The notes below the pieces were generated by a model, which worked only from the letters and a program-made list of their open reading frames with translations, was not told where the DNA came from and did no database searches. A stretch of 56,454 nucleotides of DNA from a virus. Every line of letters starts with the position of its first letter. Position 1 is the first letter of the stretch. Position numbers and translations under genes: made by a program. This document shows, one piece after another, positions 40,444-49,567 of this stretch. Location of the stretch: positions 1 through 56,454 of the IMG/VR virus record IMGVR_UViG_3300020477_000030; one strand, 5' to 3'.

Positions 40444-42498
40444 ATGGCATCATCATTTTTAGGTACAGGATTTTTTCAACCACAGGCTCGTCCAGGTGGA
40501 GTAACTGTTGCAACAGAACGCCTTGCGGAGGAAATTGCTCCTTTTATGCAAGACTATCTGGAGCGAGAATCTGCTCTTGCTACACTGCGTTCTGAAGGAT
40601 TACGAGATGAGGTAACTGGAGAACTGGTTCTTGATCCTGTAACAGGAGAACCTATTGATCCAGGTGGATATAAAGCATTTACAGGACCAACTATTGCAGA
40701 TTTTACTGGTGAACAACTGGCTGCTCAACGAGGATTAACTAGTCTTGCTGGCTTTGAAACTACAGTTGATCCTGTTACTGGTGAGCGTACTGTAACTGAG
40801 ACAGGCCCAGGTATAGCTGGGACTCGTTTTGCTGATGCTGAAGCTTTAATACGAGGACAGCAAGAAGAATTTACAGCAGATACTGCTGAAAAGTTTATGT
40901 CTCCTTTTCAACAAGCTGTTGTAGATATAGAAAAAAGAGAAGCACAACAAAAGTTTGAACAAGATGTTTTACCTAAAGTACAAGCTGCTGCTATTCAATC
41001 AGGATCGTTTGGTGGGAGTCGTGGTGCTTTACTAGAAGCAGAAGCTTTAAGAGGACAACAGCAACTTCTAGGAGATATACAATCTAAAGGATTACAATCT
41101 GCTTATGATCGAGCTAGGCAAGATTTTGAAGCACAGAAATCTAGAGAACGTGGACAGGCTCAAGCATTAATAGGATTATCTCCTGCTGAAACTGCTCAAC
41201 GTACTAGAGAACTTCAGGGATTAGAACGTGTAGGTGCAGCACAACAAGCACAAACACAAACTGCTCTTGATGAAGCGTATAAAGAATTTCTTGAAGAACA
41301 AGCATTTCCTGAAACTGTTCTTGATCGTATGCAATCAGCAGCATTTGGTTTTCCTGCTCTTAGACAAGAAGTTAGGCAATCTCCTACTACCTTTGGTCCC
41401 TCTCCTTTTGCTACTTTAGCATCTGGTGTAGGTGCTATTGGAACAGGTGTTGGTAGTCTCTTTGGTCAGCTAGGTGGTAGTAGGGCAGGGAAACGTAAGC
41501 ACGGTGGGATTGTGTCTCGTCGTGATGGTGGACTTGTACCTTTAGTATCAAGACAAAATGGTAATGTAGTCTATGAAGGAGAACGTCCAGACTTTAGTAT
41601 TCCAACTACAGAAGATACTCCTGAAAATGCAATGTTAGCCTTACTTAGAGCAAGAAAAACTGCACAAGAACGTGCTGCTATACAAAGAGAAGCATTGAGA
41701 AAAAAACAAGCTGCAAGAATAGAAGCTCGAAAAGCTAGGCTTGATGAGAGAGCAGACCCTTTAAAATTATTTTTTAGAGGATTAATGCAAGCAGATAAAA
41801 TGCCCGCAAGCGGAGATTATCGTGATGCTGGTATGTTTGGAGGGTTAAATCTTCCAGCTATTGCACAAGATATAGATACAAGAAAAAGTACATTAGAAAA
41901 AGAATATAAAACTTTAGAAGAAAGAGATGAAGATACTCGAATTGCTGCAATGCAAGCAGATATTGATCGTATGGAACAACAAGCTGAACAAGATATAAAA
42001 GATGAAGAAAGGTTACAACAATTTAACATAAGAGAAAGAACCGCAAATTTAGCAGAACTAACTCAAAAAACTAATGAAGAACTAAAAAGACAAGAGTTAT
42101 CAATACTTAGTGATGCAGAACTTAATAAATTAACAATAGCAAGGCTTGAAAGAGCTAGAAAAAATAGAAAAGACGAAAAAGAGTTTGATTTAAAAGTTAC
42201 TAGGTTAGGTGTAGAAATTGGAAAATTAAAACAAAGTATAGGTGAAGCACAGGCTAAAATTTTAAATAGTAACGAATTTAAAGATTTACTTGCTAATAGT
42301 GAGTTTAGATTAGCTGAAGAAGCGGCGCGACGAGCAGGTATAGATGTAGATACTATAAAATATTTAAGAAATATTTTAACTCAAGAAAATAAAACTAAAG
42401 TAGAATCAGCGTCTCAAACCTCACCGCCAACAGACCCTGTTGATATGGAAAAAACTATTAGAAATCTAGAAGAACAAGCAAAAAGATTAAGAAAGTAA
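40444..42498 (+). CDS. Ejection/internal virion protein, coiled coil
   Basis: 684 aa. Residues 50-110 contain DPVTGEPIDPGG and DPVTGERTVT, the motif shared with the 15867 protein. A long Gln/Glu/Arg-rich coiled coil spans about 130-280. RKHGGIVSRRDGGLVPL (about 350-366) is another Gly-Gly tag-like element, here internal, after which a second charged helical half begins. That internal tag could mark a processing site between two parts. Position before the 1280-aa protein supports an internal virion role. Confidence 0.7.
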   Translation: MASSFLGTGFFQPQARPGGVTVATERLAEEIAPFMQDYLERESALATLRSEGLRDEVTGELVLDPVTGEPIDPGGYKAFTGPTIADFTGEQLAAQRGLTSLAGFETTVDPVTGERTVTETGPGIAGTRFADAEALIRGQQEEFTADTAEKFMSPFQQAVVDIEKREAQQKFEQDVLPKVQAAAIQSGSFGGSRGALLEAEALRGQQQLLGDIQSKGLQSAYDRARQDFEAQKSRERGQAQALIGLSPAETAQRTRELQGLERVGAAQQAQTQTALDEAYKEFLEEQAFPETVLDRMQSAAFGFPALRQEVRQSPTTFGPSPFATLASGVGAIGTGVGSLFGQLGGSRAGKRKHGGIVSRRDGGLVPLVSRQNGNVVYEGERPDFSIPTTEDTPENAMLALLRARKTAQERAAIQREALRKKQAARIEARKARLDERADPLKLFFRGLMQADKMPASGDYRDAGMFGGLNLPAIAQDIDTRKSTLEKEYKTLEERDEDTRIAAMQADIDRMEQQAEQDIKDEERLQQFNIRERTANLAELTQKTNEELKRQELSILSDAELNKLTIARLERARKNRKDEKEFDLKVTRLGVEIGKLKQSIGEAQAKILNSNEFKDLLANSEFRLAEEAARRAGIDVDTIKYLRNILTQENKTKVESASQTSPPTDPVDMEKTIRNLEEQAKRLRK

Positions 42499-42525
42499 CA
42501 TGGTAAAAGGTAGTGAGTAAAATAT

Positions 42526-45500
42526 ATGGCTCAAAAAAATATTACATATGAAGGATTACAAAAAGATTCTGATTTTTTATCTTCTGCTTATCATAGTTTA
42601 ATAGCATTAGGAGAAAATCCTTCAACTAATCCTAAAGAAATTGTAGATACTTTTTTAACTAAACGTCGATGGTTTAATGCTAATTTAGGCGCTACGGTTA
42701 ATCAATCACGTACAATTCTAAATGATTTTTCTCCTGATTTATTAACTGTATATCAACATGCTGTTGATAAAGTAGACGCTATGCCTAATTTTGGAGACGG
42801 TGCTGCACCTGAATGGGAAGCTGCTGGTGATTATATATACGCTGGTATTACTGATCCTTTAAATATTCTTTCAGGTTTAGCTTCTTTCTTTACTTTTGGA
42901 GGAGCAGGTGCCGCTGGAATTGCCACTAAAGAGGCGGCTAAGTTAGGATTTAAAAAAGGATTAGAAGCTAAAATAAAATCTTTAATATCAAAAGAAGGTA
43001 GACAACGGTTAGCTCAGACAGGAAAGGTTTTAGCTGTAGAAGGATCAACAGCAGGTGCAGGAGAAGCTTATCGTGAAAATTTAAATCAAGATGTAGAAAT
43101 AGCTACTGGCAAAAGAACAGAAAAAGACTATGGAAATATAGCTTTGCATGGAGCTATAGGAACTGTAGCTGCTCCTGCAATAGGAGCTACTGCTAGTCAA
43201 GGGTATAAAGTAGTAAAAAATGCATTAGGTTCTGAAATACTTAAACAGGTATCTTCAGAAGTTGCTGAAAGTGTAGGTACTCAACTTAGTAAAACTGGGT
43301 TAGGCGAAAAATTTGTTGATAACATAAGTCAGATTCCACAAGTTACTAATACATTAATTAATAATATTATACCTGCTGCTCAACGTGATGAACTAAGCAC
43401 TAGAGTTTTTGAACGTGTAACTGGAGAAACAAAACCTTTAGAAGAAGTTGCTGAAAAAATTTCTATTAAAATGGATAAAGAAATTAAAGCTAATTTTCAA
43501 GAAGAAGGAGATGTAGCTTTAATAAATAAAGCAATGGAAGGTGATAGGCAAGCTTTAACTACAATAGGAAATAGAAGCGTTGAATTACAAAATACTATTA
43601 AAGAATGGCAAGAAACTGTAGGGCAGCTTCAAGATATTGCTGGTGTTGGAAAATTTATTAGTGCAAAAATTAAAGGGCAATATAAATATAATCCTGATAA
43701 GCCATATGCTAGAGATATTTATGATAGATATATATCTTCAAGAAAAGAACCCTTTAATAAATTTATTGAAAACAATCCTGATTTACTGCAAGAATTACAA
43801 GAAGAACTATTAGCTGATGCTGCAACTAAAGATAAAAAATGGGCAACAAAAGCTAATTTAATAAGAGATGATGAATTAAAACCTGAAATTGATATTGATA
43901 AATATGTAGAAGAATTTGCTAAAAAACAATATAATCCTGTATTAAACAGGAGAAAAAAACTTGGTCCTTTAGATAAAAGAAAAGAAATACCTAAAGCAAT
44001 ACAGGCTATTTGGGGGAAGAATAATCAACCTGCTATTCGAGCTTTAGAAACTGCTAAAGGTATTGTAGACTCTTCTACTCAAATGAGACTTGCTTCTTCA
44101 TTAGCTGAAAGTTTATTAGCTAGAGGAGTTGCTAAAAAATTTACAGATGCAGATGGGCCAGTACCTCAAGATATGGTTAAATTAGTATCAGGATTTGATC
44201 CAGAGGGTAAAATATCTGATGCTTTATCTCCATTTGCGTTGTCTAAAAACATTTTAACTAAAGATATTAATGAGATTTATATTGATAAAAATCAAGCATC
44301 TATAATTAAAAATTTAGTAGAAGGTTTTGATTCTAGACTTTTTGACAAATACGAAGGATTTGGGTCTGGATTTTTACAAAGCGCAACTAATGTTTTATCA
44401 GCAGCACAAGGTCGGTTAAAAAAAGCTAAAACTATTTATAACCCTTATGCTCATATTCGTAACGCTACAGGTGCTGCTTCATATGTTATTGGTAGTGGTA
44501 ACTATGGAGGACTAAAAGATGTTGTTGAGTTTTATGGAAAAAATATAAGAAATCCTGAAGCTAGACAAGAGATGTGGAATATGATGTCTCGTATGGGTTT
44601 AAAAGGAAGTCAAGTAGAATTAAATCAAATATTTACTAGACTTGCTGAATTAGATAAAGGTCGTGGAAATATTGCTGAAGAATTTGCTCTTGCTGTAGGA
44701 ACAGGCGGGCAAAATTATGTTGAAAAAATTCCTGGTATAGATAAAACAATTAAAGGTCTGGAAAACATGTATATGTTTACAGACGATTTTGCTAAAATGG
44801 CAACTTTTTTTCGAGAAAGAAAACGAGCAGATACGATATGGAATAATTCTTCTGATGAAATAAAACAACAAAAAAGAAAAAATTTTAGTAATGCTTTTTT
44901 AGGTGGTAAAATAATTCCAGGTGAACAAAATGCGTTAGCTAAATTTGATAAAGAATTATTGGATGAACAAGCTGTTGCGAAAGCTATGCAACTTGTTCCT
45001 GTTTATTCAAGAATACCTGCTCTTGTTGAAAAAATGAGAGGTCTTCCTGTTCTGGGAAACTTTGCTGCTTTTCCTGCTGAGAACTTACGTAATAAATATA
45101 ATTTATTTAAAATATCAGGACAAGAAATACAAGAAGGAATTGCTACAGGAAATAAATCATTAGTTAATGCAGGGTTAAATCGATTAGCTTCTCAATCAGT
45201 TGTTGCAGGTTCAGCTTATACTGGTGCTTACTTTTATAATTTATATAATGATACACAAAAATATATGCCATCAGTTAGAAATACTTTACCTGAGTGGGAA
45301 AGAAACGGAGCTATAACAATTAGAAAAGATAATAAAGGTAAAATTTATTATCAAAATCATAGTTATTCAAACCCTGATCAATATGTATTAGATTTTATTA
45401 TGCCCTTTATTTTGGACATGGGAGAAGGGAGGAACATAGATGAGTCTTTATTTGATACAATAACAGGCATTGCCTCAAGACAATTAGAACCTTTTTTTGG

Positions 45501-46368
45501 ACCATCCTTAGCTGTACAAGGGGCAAAAGATTTATATGATTACGCTGATGCTAGTGATTTGCAAAAAGCAATGGCGGCTTTAGGTGCTTATTATAAAACA
45601 GTGGAGCCTGGATTTCTAAAACCTATTAGAGAGTTAGCTTTTGAAGCTGGCTTTGCAGATTCCAATGAATATTTATCAACATTAGATAGAACTTTAAAAA
45701 GAATACTCCCAGGAGAAAAACAACTACGTCTTACAGATACTACATTAAGAGAAGATTTACGTAGACTAGGAGTTCCTGGTGCTGATTTAGCTGCGGGAAA
45801 AGGAGAAAATGTTTCTGCTTGGGAAATTATGGCGCAAATAAATCCGTTTTCTTGGGGAATTAAAGAAAGGGAATTTGATCCTAAAAAACAAATTACTTAT
45901 GCAACAAGAACTTTAGCTAGAAATTCTGAAAATGATTATAACGATGTTGTAAGAGAAATTAATACTATACTTAATGCTTCTGCTCAAAAACCTAATTTAA
46001 AATCTATAGGAAAAATGTATCGTGAAGCTATTGAAGAAAAATTTGGAGCGGCGCAACAAATATATACACTTCATACTTCTTTTAAAGGATTTATGTCTCA
46101 ACGTGAGTTAAGAGGTTTAGCTATGAATAAAGTTGCTAGGGGGCAGCTATCTAAACAAGACATGAGATATATATTAAGAAATCAATTTAATACTCCAAGA
46201 TTATCTCGTAATAAAAATTTAATTTCTACAATGCGCGAAGCTAATAAAAATAGAGAAGGTGAAGATCGAATTGATATTGTTGATGTACGTAAGATTTTAA
46301 GTAAAGTTGAAAGCGATTTTGGTGGTCGTTCTTTATCTCGTAATGTAGAAGAGAAAGAAGAAGACTAA
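42526..46368 (+). CDS. Very large internal (ejectosome) virion protein
   Basis: 1280 aa, mainly helical, with Gly/Ala-rich hydrophobic segments near the N-terminus (ILSGLASFFTFGGAGAAGIA, about 115-134; LHGAIGTVAAPAIGATASQG, about 205-225). It ends in a charged tail. Size, helicity and place at the end of the structural cluster match T7 gp16-like proteins that enter the host cell envelope with the DNA. I do not see a lytic transglycosylase motif. It overlaps the next gene by one base. Confidence 0.75.
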   Translation: MAQKNITYEGLQKDSDFLSSAYHSLIALGENPSTNPKEIVDTFLTKRRWFNANLGATVNQSRTILNDFSPDLLTVYQHAVDKVDAMPNFGDGAAPEWEAAGDYIYAGITDPLNILSGLASFFTFGGAGAAGIATKEAAKLGFKKGLEAKIKSLISKEGRQRLAQTGKVLAVEGSTAGAGEAYRENLNQDVEIATGKRTEKDYGNIALHGAIGTVAAPAIGATASQGYKVVKNALGSEILKQVSSEVAESVGTQLSKTGLGEKFVDNISQIPQVTNTLINNIIPAAQRDELSTRVFERVTGETKPLEEVAEKISIKMDKEIKANFQEEGDVALINKAMEGDRQALTTIGNRSVELQNTIKEWQETVGQLQDIAGVGKFISAKIKGQYKYNPDKPYARDIYDRYISSRKEPFNKFIENNPDLLQELQEELLADAATKDKKWATKANLIRDDELKPEIDIDKYVEEFAKKQYNPVLNRRKKLGPLDKRKEIPKAIQAIWGKNNQPAIRALETAKGIVDSSTQMRLASSLAESLLARGVAKKFTDADGPVPQDMVKLVSGFDPEGKISDALSPFALSKNILTKDINEIYIDKNQASIIKNLVEGFDSRLFDKYEGFGSGFLQSATNVLSAAQGRLKKAKTIYNPYAHIRNATGAASYVIGSGNYGGLKDVVEFYGKNIRNPEARQEMWNMMSRMGLKGSQVELNQIFTRLAELDKGRGNIAEEFALAVGTGGQNYVEKIPGIDKTIKGLENMYMFTDDFAKMATFFRERKRADTIWNNSSDEIKQQKRKNFSNAFLGGKIIPGEQNALAKFDKELLDEQAVAKAMQLVPVYSRIPALVEKMRGLPVLGNFAAFPAENLRNKYNLFKISGQEIQEGIATGNKSLVNAGLNRLASQSVVAGSAYTGAYFYNLYNDTQKYMPSVRNTLPEWERNGAITIRKDNKGKIYYQNHSYSNPDQYVLDFIMPFILDMGEGRNIDESLFDTITGIASRQLEPFFGPSLAVQGAKDLYDYADASDLQKAMAALGAYYKTVEPGFLKPIRELAFEAGFADSNEYLSTLDRTLKRILPGEKQLRLTDTTLREDLRRLGVPGADLAAGKGENVSAWEIMAQINPFSWGIKEREFDPKKQITYATRTLARNSENDYNDVVREINTILNASAQKPNLKSIGKMYREAIEEKFGAAQQIYTLHTSFKGFMSQRELRGLAMNKVARGQLSKQDMRYILRNQFNTPRLSRNKNLISTMREANKNREGEDRIDIVDVRKILSKVESDFGGRSLSRNVEEKEED

Positions 46369-46715
46369 TGGAATTAGACGCAAGACTATTAATAACATTA
46401 GGAGGTATGCTTATCTCAGTGATAACTAGCTTTATTGTTACTCGTCAAAAATGTATTGAATTAGAAGATGATGTTAAAACAATTCAAAAAAATATTAATG
46501 AGTTGTATGATAACCTAGAGAAAAATAATATTAGTACACAAGTAACAGAAAATAAAATTGGTGTGTTATCTGATATTCTATCTCCTACTAATCGAGAGAA
46601 GTTACATCGTTCTTTAGAACGTCTAGAAACTAAAGTAGCACAACTTGAAGATTTTTCTTCCAAGATTTATCACATGCATAATGGCAAACACCCTAGCGTA
46701 GAGGATCAAAAATGA
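46368..46715 (+). CDS. Membrane-anchored coiled-coil protein, i-spanin candidate
   Basis: 115 aa: one N-terminal TM segment (LLITLGGMLISVITSFIV, about 7-24) followed by a long coiled coil (CIELEDDVKTIQKNINELYD onward). This topology fits an inner-membrane spanin or a tail/ejection accessory. It immediately precedes an M15 peptidase with a 4-base overlap, suggesting a lysis pair. A partner lipoprotein could be the 49016 product. Confidence 0.6.
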   Translation: MELDARLLITLGGMLISVITSFIVTRQKCIELEDDVKTIQKNINELYDNLEKNNISTQVTENKIGVLSDILSPTNREKLHRSLERLETKVAQLEDFSSKIYHMHNGKHPSVEDQK

Positions 46716-47092
46716 TTGACAATCCTTATTTTTCTGAAGATGAACTTCGATGTAAAGGTACTGATGAATGCAGTATGAATGACTCATTTATGGAAAAATT
46801 AATTAACATTAGATCAGAACTAGACAGACCTATGATTATTAATTCAGGATACCGCCATCCTGCTCATAACAGCGCCATAGGAGGCGTTAAAGATTCTCCT
46901 CATGTATTTGGTAGGGCTGTAGACATAGCAGCCATTGGTGAAGTTGCCTATGAGATTGTAAGACTAGCTATGAAAAATGGTATGACAGGTATAGGTGTAG
47001 CTCAGAGAGGCTCACATGATCGTAGATTTATACATCTAGATGATATGTCATCTGATACTCACCCTCGTCCTTGGATATGGAGTTATAAATAA
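46712..47092 (+). CDS. M15-family peptidoglycan peptidase
   Basis: 126 aa. The domain has NSGYRHPAHNSAIGG with R48, SPHVFGRAVDI with H64 and D71, and FIHLDD with H108: the zinc-binding H-x6-D...H arrangement of Peptidase_M15_3. Such enzymes cut peptidoglycan peptide cross-links. No signal peptide is present, so it needs a holin to reach the periplasm (endolysin), or it is carried on the virion. The holin lies at 49162 on the opposite strand. Confidence 0.88.
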   Translation: MIDNPYFSEDELRCKGTDECSMNDSFMEKLINIRSELDRPMIINSGYRHPAHNSAIGGVKDSPHVFGRAVDIAAIGEVAYEIVRLAMKNGMTGIGVAQRGSHDRRFIHLDDMSSDTHPRPWIWSYK

Positions 47093-48090
47093 TGTTTGCA
47101 GTTCCAATAGATCAATCTGGTTTAGCTGGCTTTGTACCTGTTCGTAGGCAAAGCGGTAGTTCTATTGGGCTGCAAGATTTAGGCTTTGATATTTTTGGCC
47201 GACCTATTGGAACAGGTACTACAGATATAGGTAGTACTGATATAGGCGGTACTGATATAGGACAAATAGAACAACCTGTAAAATTTTCTCCTAGAATTGA
47301 TATAGATCAGCATGGTATTGATCCAGATGCTGATCCACCAGGAATACCTACAGAAGGCCCAGAAGTATCATTTCCTGATTTTGTTGATGCTGCTAGTAAA
47401 GGTTTACAATCACTTCCTGAAGCTGTTACAAGTTTTGTATCCGATATTTTTGATGAAGATAAATATAGTTATAATCCTGAAGAAGGATTTTTTGGAACCG
47501 CTGAAATAGCAGGAAAGTCTTTTGATGTTTTAGGTAAAGGTGCAAATTTTATTACATCAGGATTACTAGCTACAACTAAGGCTGCTCCTTTTGCTTCTTT
47601 ATTTGGTGATATGGTTGAGGGAGCTGTTACTGGAAAAGGTTTAAATGCTACCAATGTTGCATTTAGTCTTGCAAAAGCGGCTGCTGCATTTGTTGCTCCT
47701 CCTTTAGTTCCTATACTTACTCTTGTTAATTTATTTGCAAATATATTTGGTGATGATGATGTTGATGATGCAGGTCCAGGTCCAGGAGGTTTAGGCTCTA
47801 CTCCTGGTGATCCTGTAGATACTGCTATGGCAGGGTTAGGTATAGGGTTTGGTCCAGGAGCAGAATATGGCTATGATAATCCATATGGAGACCTAACTAT
47901 AGATGAACATACTGATTTTGGTACTATTGCAAATAATATAAATAATGCTATAGCAGAAGCAGCGCAGCAAGTAGCAGAAGAAGAAGCAGCAGCTACACCT
48001 GTAGCTTCGGATGATCAAGGTGATCCATCAGGAGGAAGTGATCCTAGTGATCAAGCAACTGATTCAGATGAGAGTGGAGATGTATGGTAA
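47092..48090 (+). CDS. Gly/Asp-rich structural protein, last gene of the rightward arm
   Basis: A 332-aa protein: N-terminal GTDIG repeats (about 44-62), acidic Pro-rich stretch, a hydrophobic Ala/Leu/Val-rich middle (VAFSLAKAAAAFVAPPLVPI, about 185-204) that may be membrane-active, then Gly/Pro/Asp-rich tail ending in acidic repeats. No family is recognised; it shares its first base with the peptidase stop. Only 9 bases separate it from the convergent terminase small subunit gene. Confidence 0.6.
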   Translation: MFAVPIDQSGLAGFVPVRRQSGSSIGLQDLGFDIFGRPIGTGTTDIGSTDIGGTDIGQIEQPVKFSPRIDIDQHGIDPDADPPGIPTEGPEVSFPDFVDAASKGLQSLPEAVTSFVSDIFDEDKYSYNPEEGFFGTAEIAGKSFDVLGKGANFITSGLLATTKAAPFASLFGDMVEGAVTGKGLNATNVAFSLAKAAAAFVAPPLVPILTLVNLFANIFGDDDVDDAGPGPGGLGSTPGDPVDTAMAGLGIGFGPGAEYGYDNPYGDLTIDEHTDFGTIANNINNAIAEAAQQVAEEEAAATPVASDDQGDPSGGSDPSDQATDSDESGDVW

Positions 48091-48099
48091 TAAAATATA

Positions 48100-48507
48100 T
48101 TAAAACTTACACTTCTTAATTAACTCATCTATCTTATCTTTACCAAGAGCTTGCATATAACCTACGATCTCTTGTTCAATTGTTTCTGTAGATAAATGTG
48201 TAGTTCTATCAGACTTTGCGCCTCTAACTCTAGATAATAATTCCAGTGCTTTGATTGCACTATTGGTATGACCATGAGTAGCAGCAAAGGTATACTGAGA
48301 TTCCAGTTCATCTACAACATCAATATCAGTAACAAGTTCGTTCTCCAGTTCCTCAATTCTGGTTACGACTTCATCAATCTGTAATAATCTATACCCTTGA
48401 TTATTAGCAGACTTCTCAGAATACCCTGCTGCTTTTGCAGCCTCTGTTGCATTACGATGCAGGACATAGGCTTGTGCAAATTTTTCTTGTTTACCATTAA
48501 GAGACAT
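48100..48507 (-). CDS. terS: Terminase small subunit (Terminase_2/XtmA-like)
   Basis: 135 aa. The N-terminal HTH-like LNGKQEKFAQAYVLHRNATE with AAKAAGYSEKSANNQGYRLL (24-43) is the signature of the small-terminase family that recognises phage DNA. The C-terminal half is helical and ends KIDELIKKCKF, likely oligomerisation and TerL contact. Unusually, it is encoded about 35 kb from TerL and on the opposite strand, as last gene of the Hsp20/glycosylation/lysis operon. The upstream ribosome-binding site is weak, so it may be made at low level. Confidence 0.85.
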   Translation of the reverse strand: MSLNGKQEKFAQAYVLHRNATEAAKAAGYSEKSANNQGYRLLQIDEVVTRIEELENELVTDIDVVDELESQYTFAATHGHTNSAIKALELLSRVRGAKSDRTTHLSTETIEQEIVGYMQALGKDKIDELIKKCKF

Positions 48508-48544
48508 AGTATTGTATTAATCCGTTTGTTAAGTAGGATAAATA

Positions 48545-48991
48545 TTATTGCTTGTCAGCAACATCCCTACTAGTAAAATCAGGAAAGCTGCCCATTTGAT
48601 ATATCAATCCTTGGTGTGCAGTGGTGTCATCTTCTTCAATGTACTTTCGTGGTCCTTTTCCAACGCTTTCCCTTTCTATATCATCATGATTAAATTCAGC
48701 CCAGTATAACTCAAAGGCTACTCCTTCATCTAACCCTTTAAACTGGTGATACTCTCCAGGTTTTACCTTGGTAAAGTCTCCTGCCTTGAGAATTGTCTGA
48801 TCAACTAGATCATAGGAATTTTTCCATACTCTGATAAGAAGTTGACCACGTTCTACAAAGAAACCATTCCATTTATATTGGTGCTTATGTTTACTACATT
48901 CACTGTCTTTTTTAAATTCAATACGATGAAATTCAAAAGAACTATTTGAAAATACATTTTCTGTATTTCCCCATATCTTCCCTTCTTTCAT
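48545..48991 (-). CDS. Cupin-domain protein
   Basis: 148 aa from the ATG at 48991 (MKEGKIWGNTEN), preferred over the TTG at 49009 because GGAGG lies 9 nt before it. The cupin motifs are visible: KHKHQYKWNGFFVERGQL, and GDFTKVKPGEYHQFKGL. Cupins of this type are sugar-nucleotide isomerases/epimerases or metal-binding sensors. It lies in the operon with two glycosyltransferase-domain proteins and a methyltransferase, so sugar modification is a reasonable guess, though the reaction is unknown. Confidence 0.75.
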   Translation of the reverse strand: MKEGKIWGNTENVFSNSSFEFHRIEFKKDSECSKHKHQYKWNGFFVERGQLLIRVWKNSYDLVDQTILKAGDFTKVKPGEYHQFKGLDEGVAFELYWAEFNHDDIERESVGKGPRKYIEEDDTTAHQGLIYQMGSFPDFTSRDVADKQ

Positions 48992-49015
48992 ATTAACTAT
49001 CCTCCACAAATTAGA

Positions 49016-49162
49016 TTAATTTTGTTCAAGTTCTTCTAATCTCTTTTCTATTTTATATTTTTCATATCTATCTATAACAGAAGAAAACACAGAAGCACCT
49101 ACAGTTAAAACTGTACAACCATTTAATAATAAAATAGCTGCACATAATACTAGTATCTTCAT
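49016..49162 (-). CDS. Small lipoprotein, o-spanin candidate (48 aa)
   Basis: ATG at 49162 overlaps the holin stop (TAATG), with AGGAGG just before. It starts MKILVLCAAILLLNGCT: lipobox LLNGC with C16 as lipid site. The remaining 32 residues form a short charged helix (RYEKYKIEKRLEELEQN). Small lipoproteins next to holins often are outer-membrane spanins (Rz1-like). It is not Pro-rich, so this is a position-based call. Confidence 0.65.
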   Translation of the reverse strand: MKILVLCAAILLLNGCTVLTVGASVFSSVIDRYEKYKIEKRLEELEQN

Positions 49163-49566
49163 TACCTCCTCATGCTATTCCTAGCAACTCCTTTAGATTT
49201 TTCATATGAGCGAGCTGCTCCCAATCCAAGTAAAGCCATAATCAATCCAGTAAGTTCCTCTGTACCTAATGCAGGGAGAGTTATAACAGGATACCAGATC
49301 GCTAATCCCCATGATGCCATTGGAGCTAGGATATACTGCCATGCCAAAGCAAAGGCGCATATCCACATGATAGCAGGTCTAGCACCAGCCACAAAAATAG
49401 AATCATGTTTGGCTTGTTCTAGATTTGTTTGTGCTTGAAGTGCATCTAAATTAATTAACTGTGCTTGAAGTTCTGCATTAAGTTTAGTTTTTAAATCTTT
49501 ATCTTCTACAAATTTATCAAGCACTTTACCTGCTACACCAATAACACTTTCTGCAATTCCTAGCAT
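49162..49566 (-). CDS. Holin, GTA-type 3TM family
   Basis: 134 aa. An N-terminal soluble helix (residues 1-55) with Leu/Gln repeats, then FVAGARPAIMWICAFALAWQ and further hydrophobic segments (about 66-84, 86-98, 104-118) and a conserved end LGLGAARSYEKSKG. This is the 3TM holin found in alphaproteobacterial gene transfer agents and many marine phages. It would permeabilise the inner membrane to release the M15 peptidase. Downstream lipoprotein and TerS are co-transcribed. Confidence 0.85.
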   Translation of the reverse strand: MLGIAESVIGVAGKVLDKFVEDKDLKTKLNAELQAQLINLDALQAQTNLEQAKHDSIFVAGARPAIMWICAFALAWQYILAPMASWGLAIWYPVITLPALGTEELTGLIMALLGLGAARSYEKSKGVARNSMRR

Positions 49567-49567
49567 A

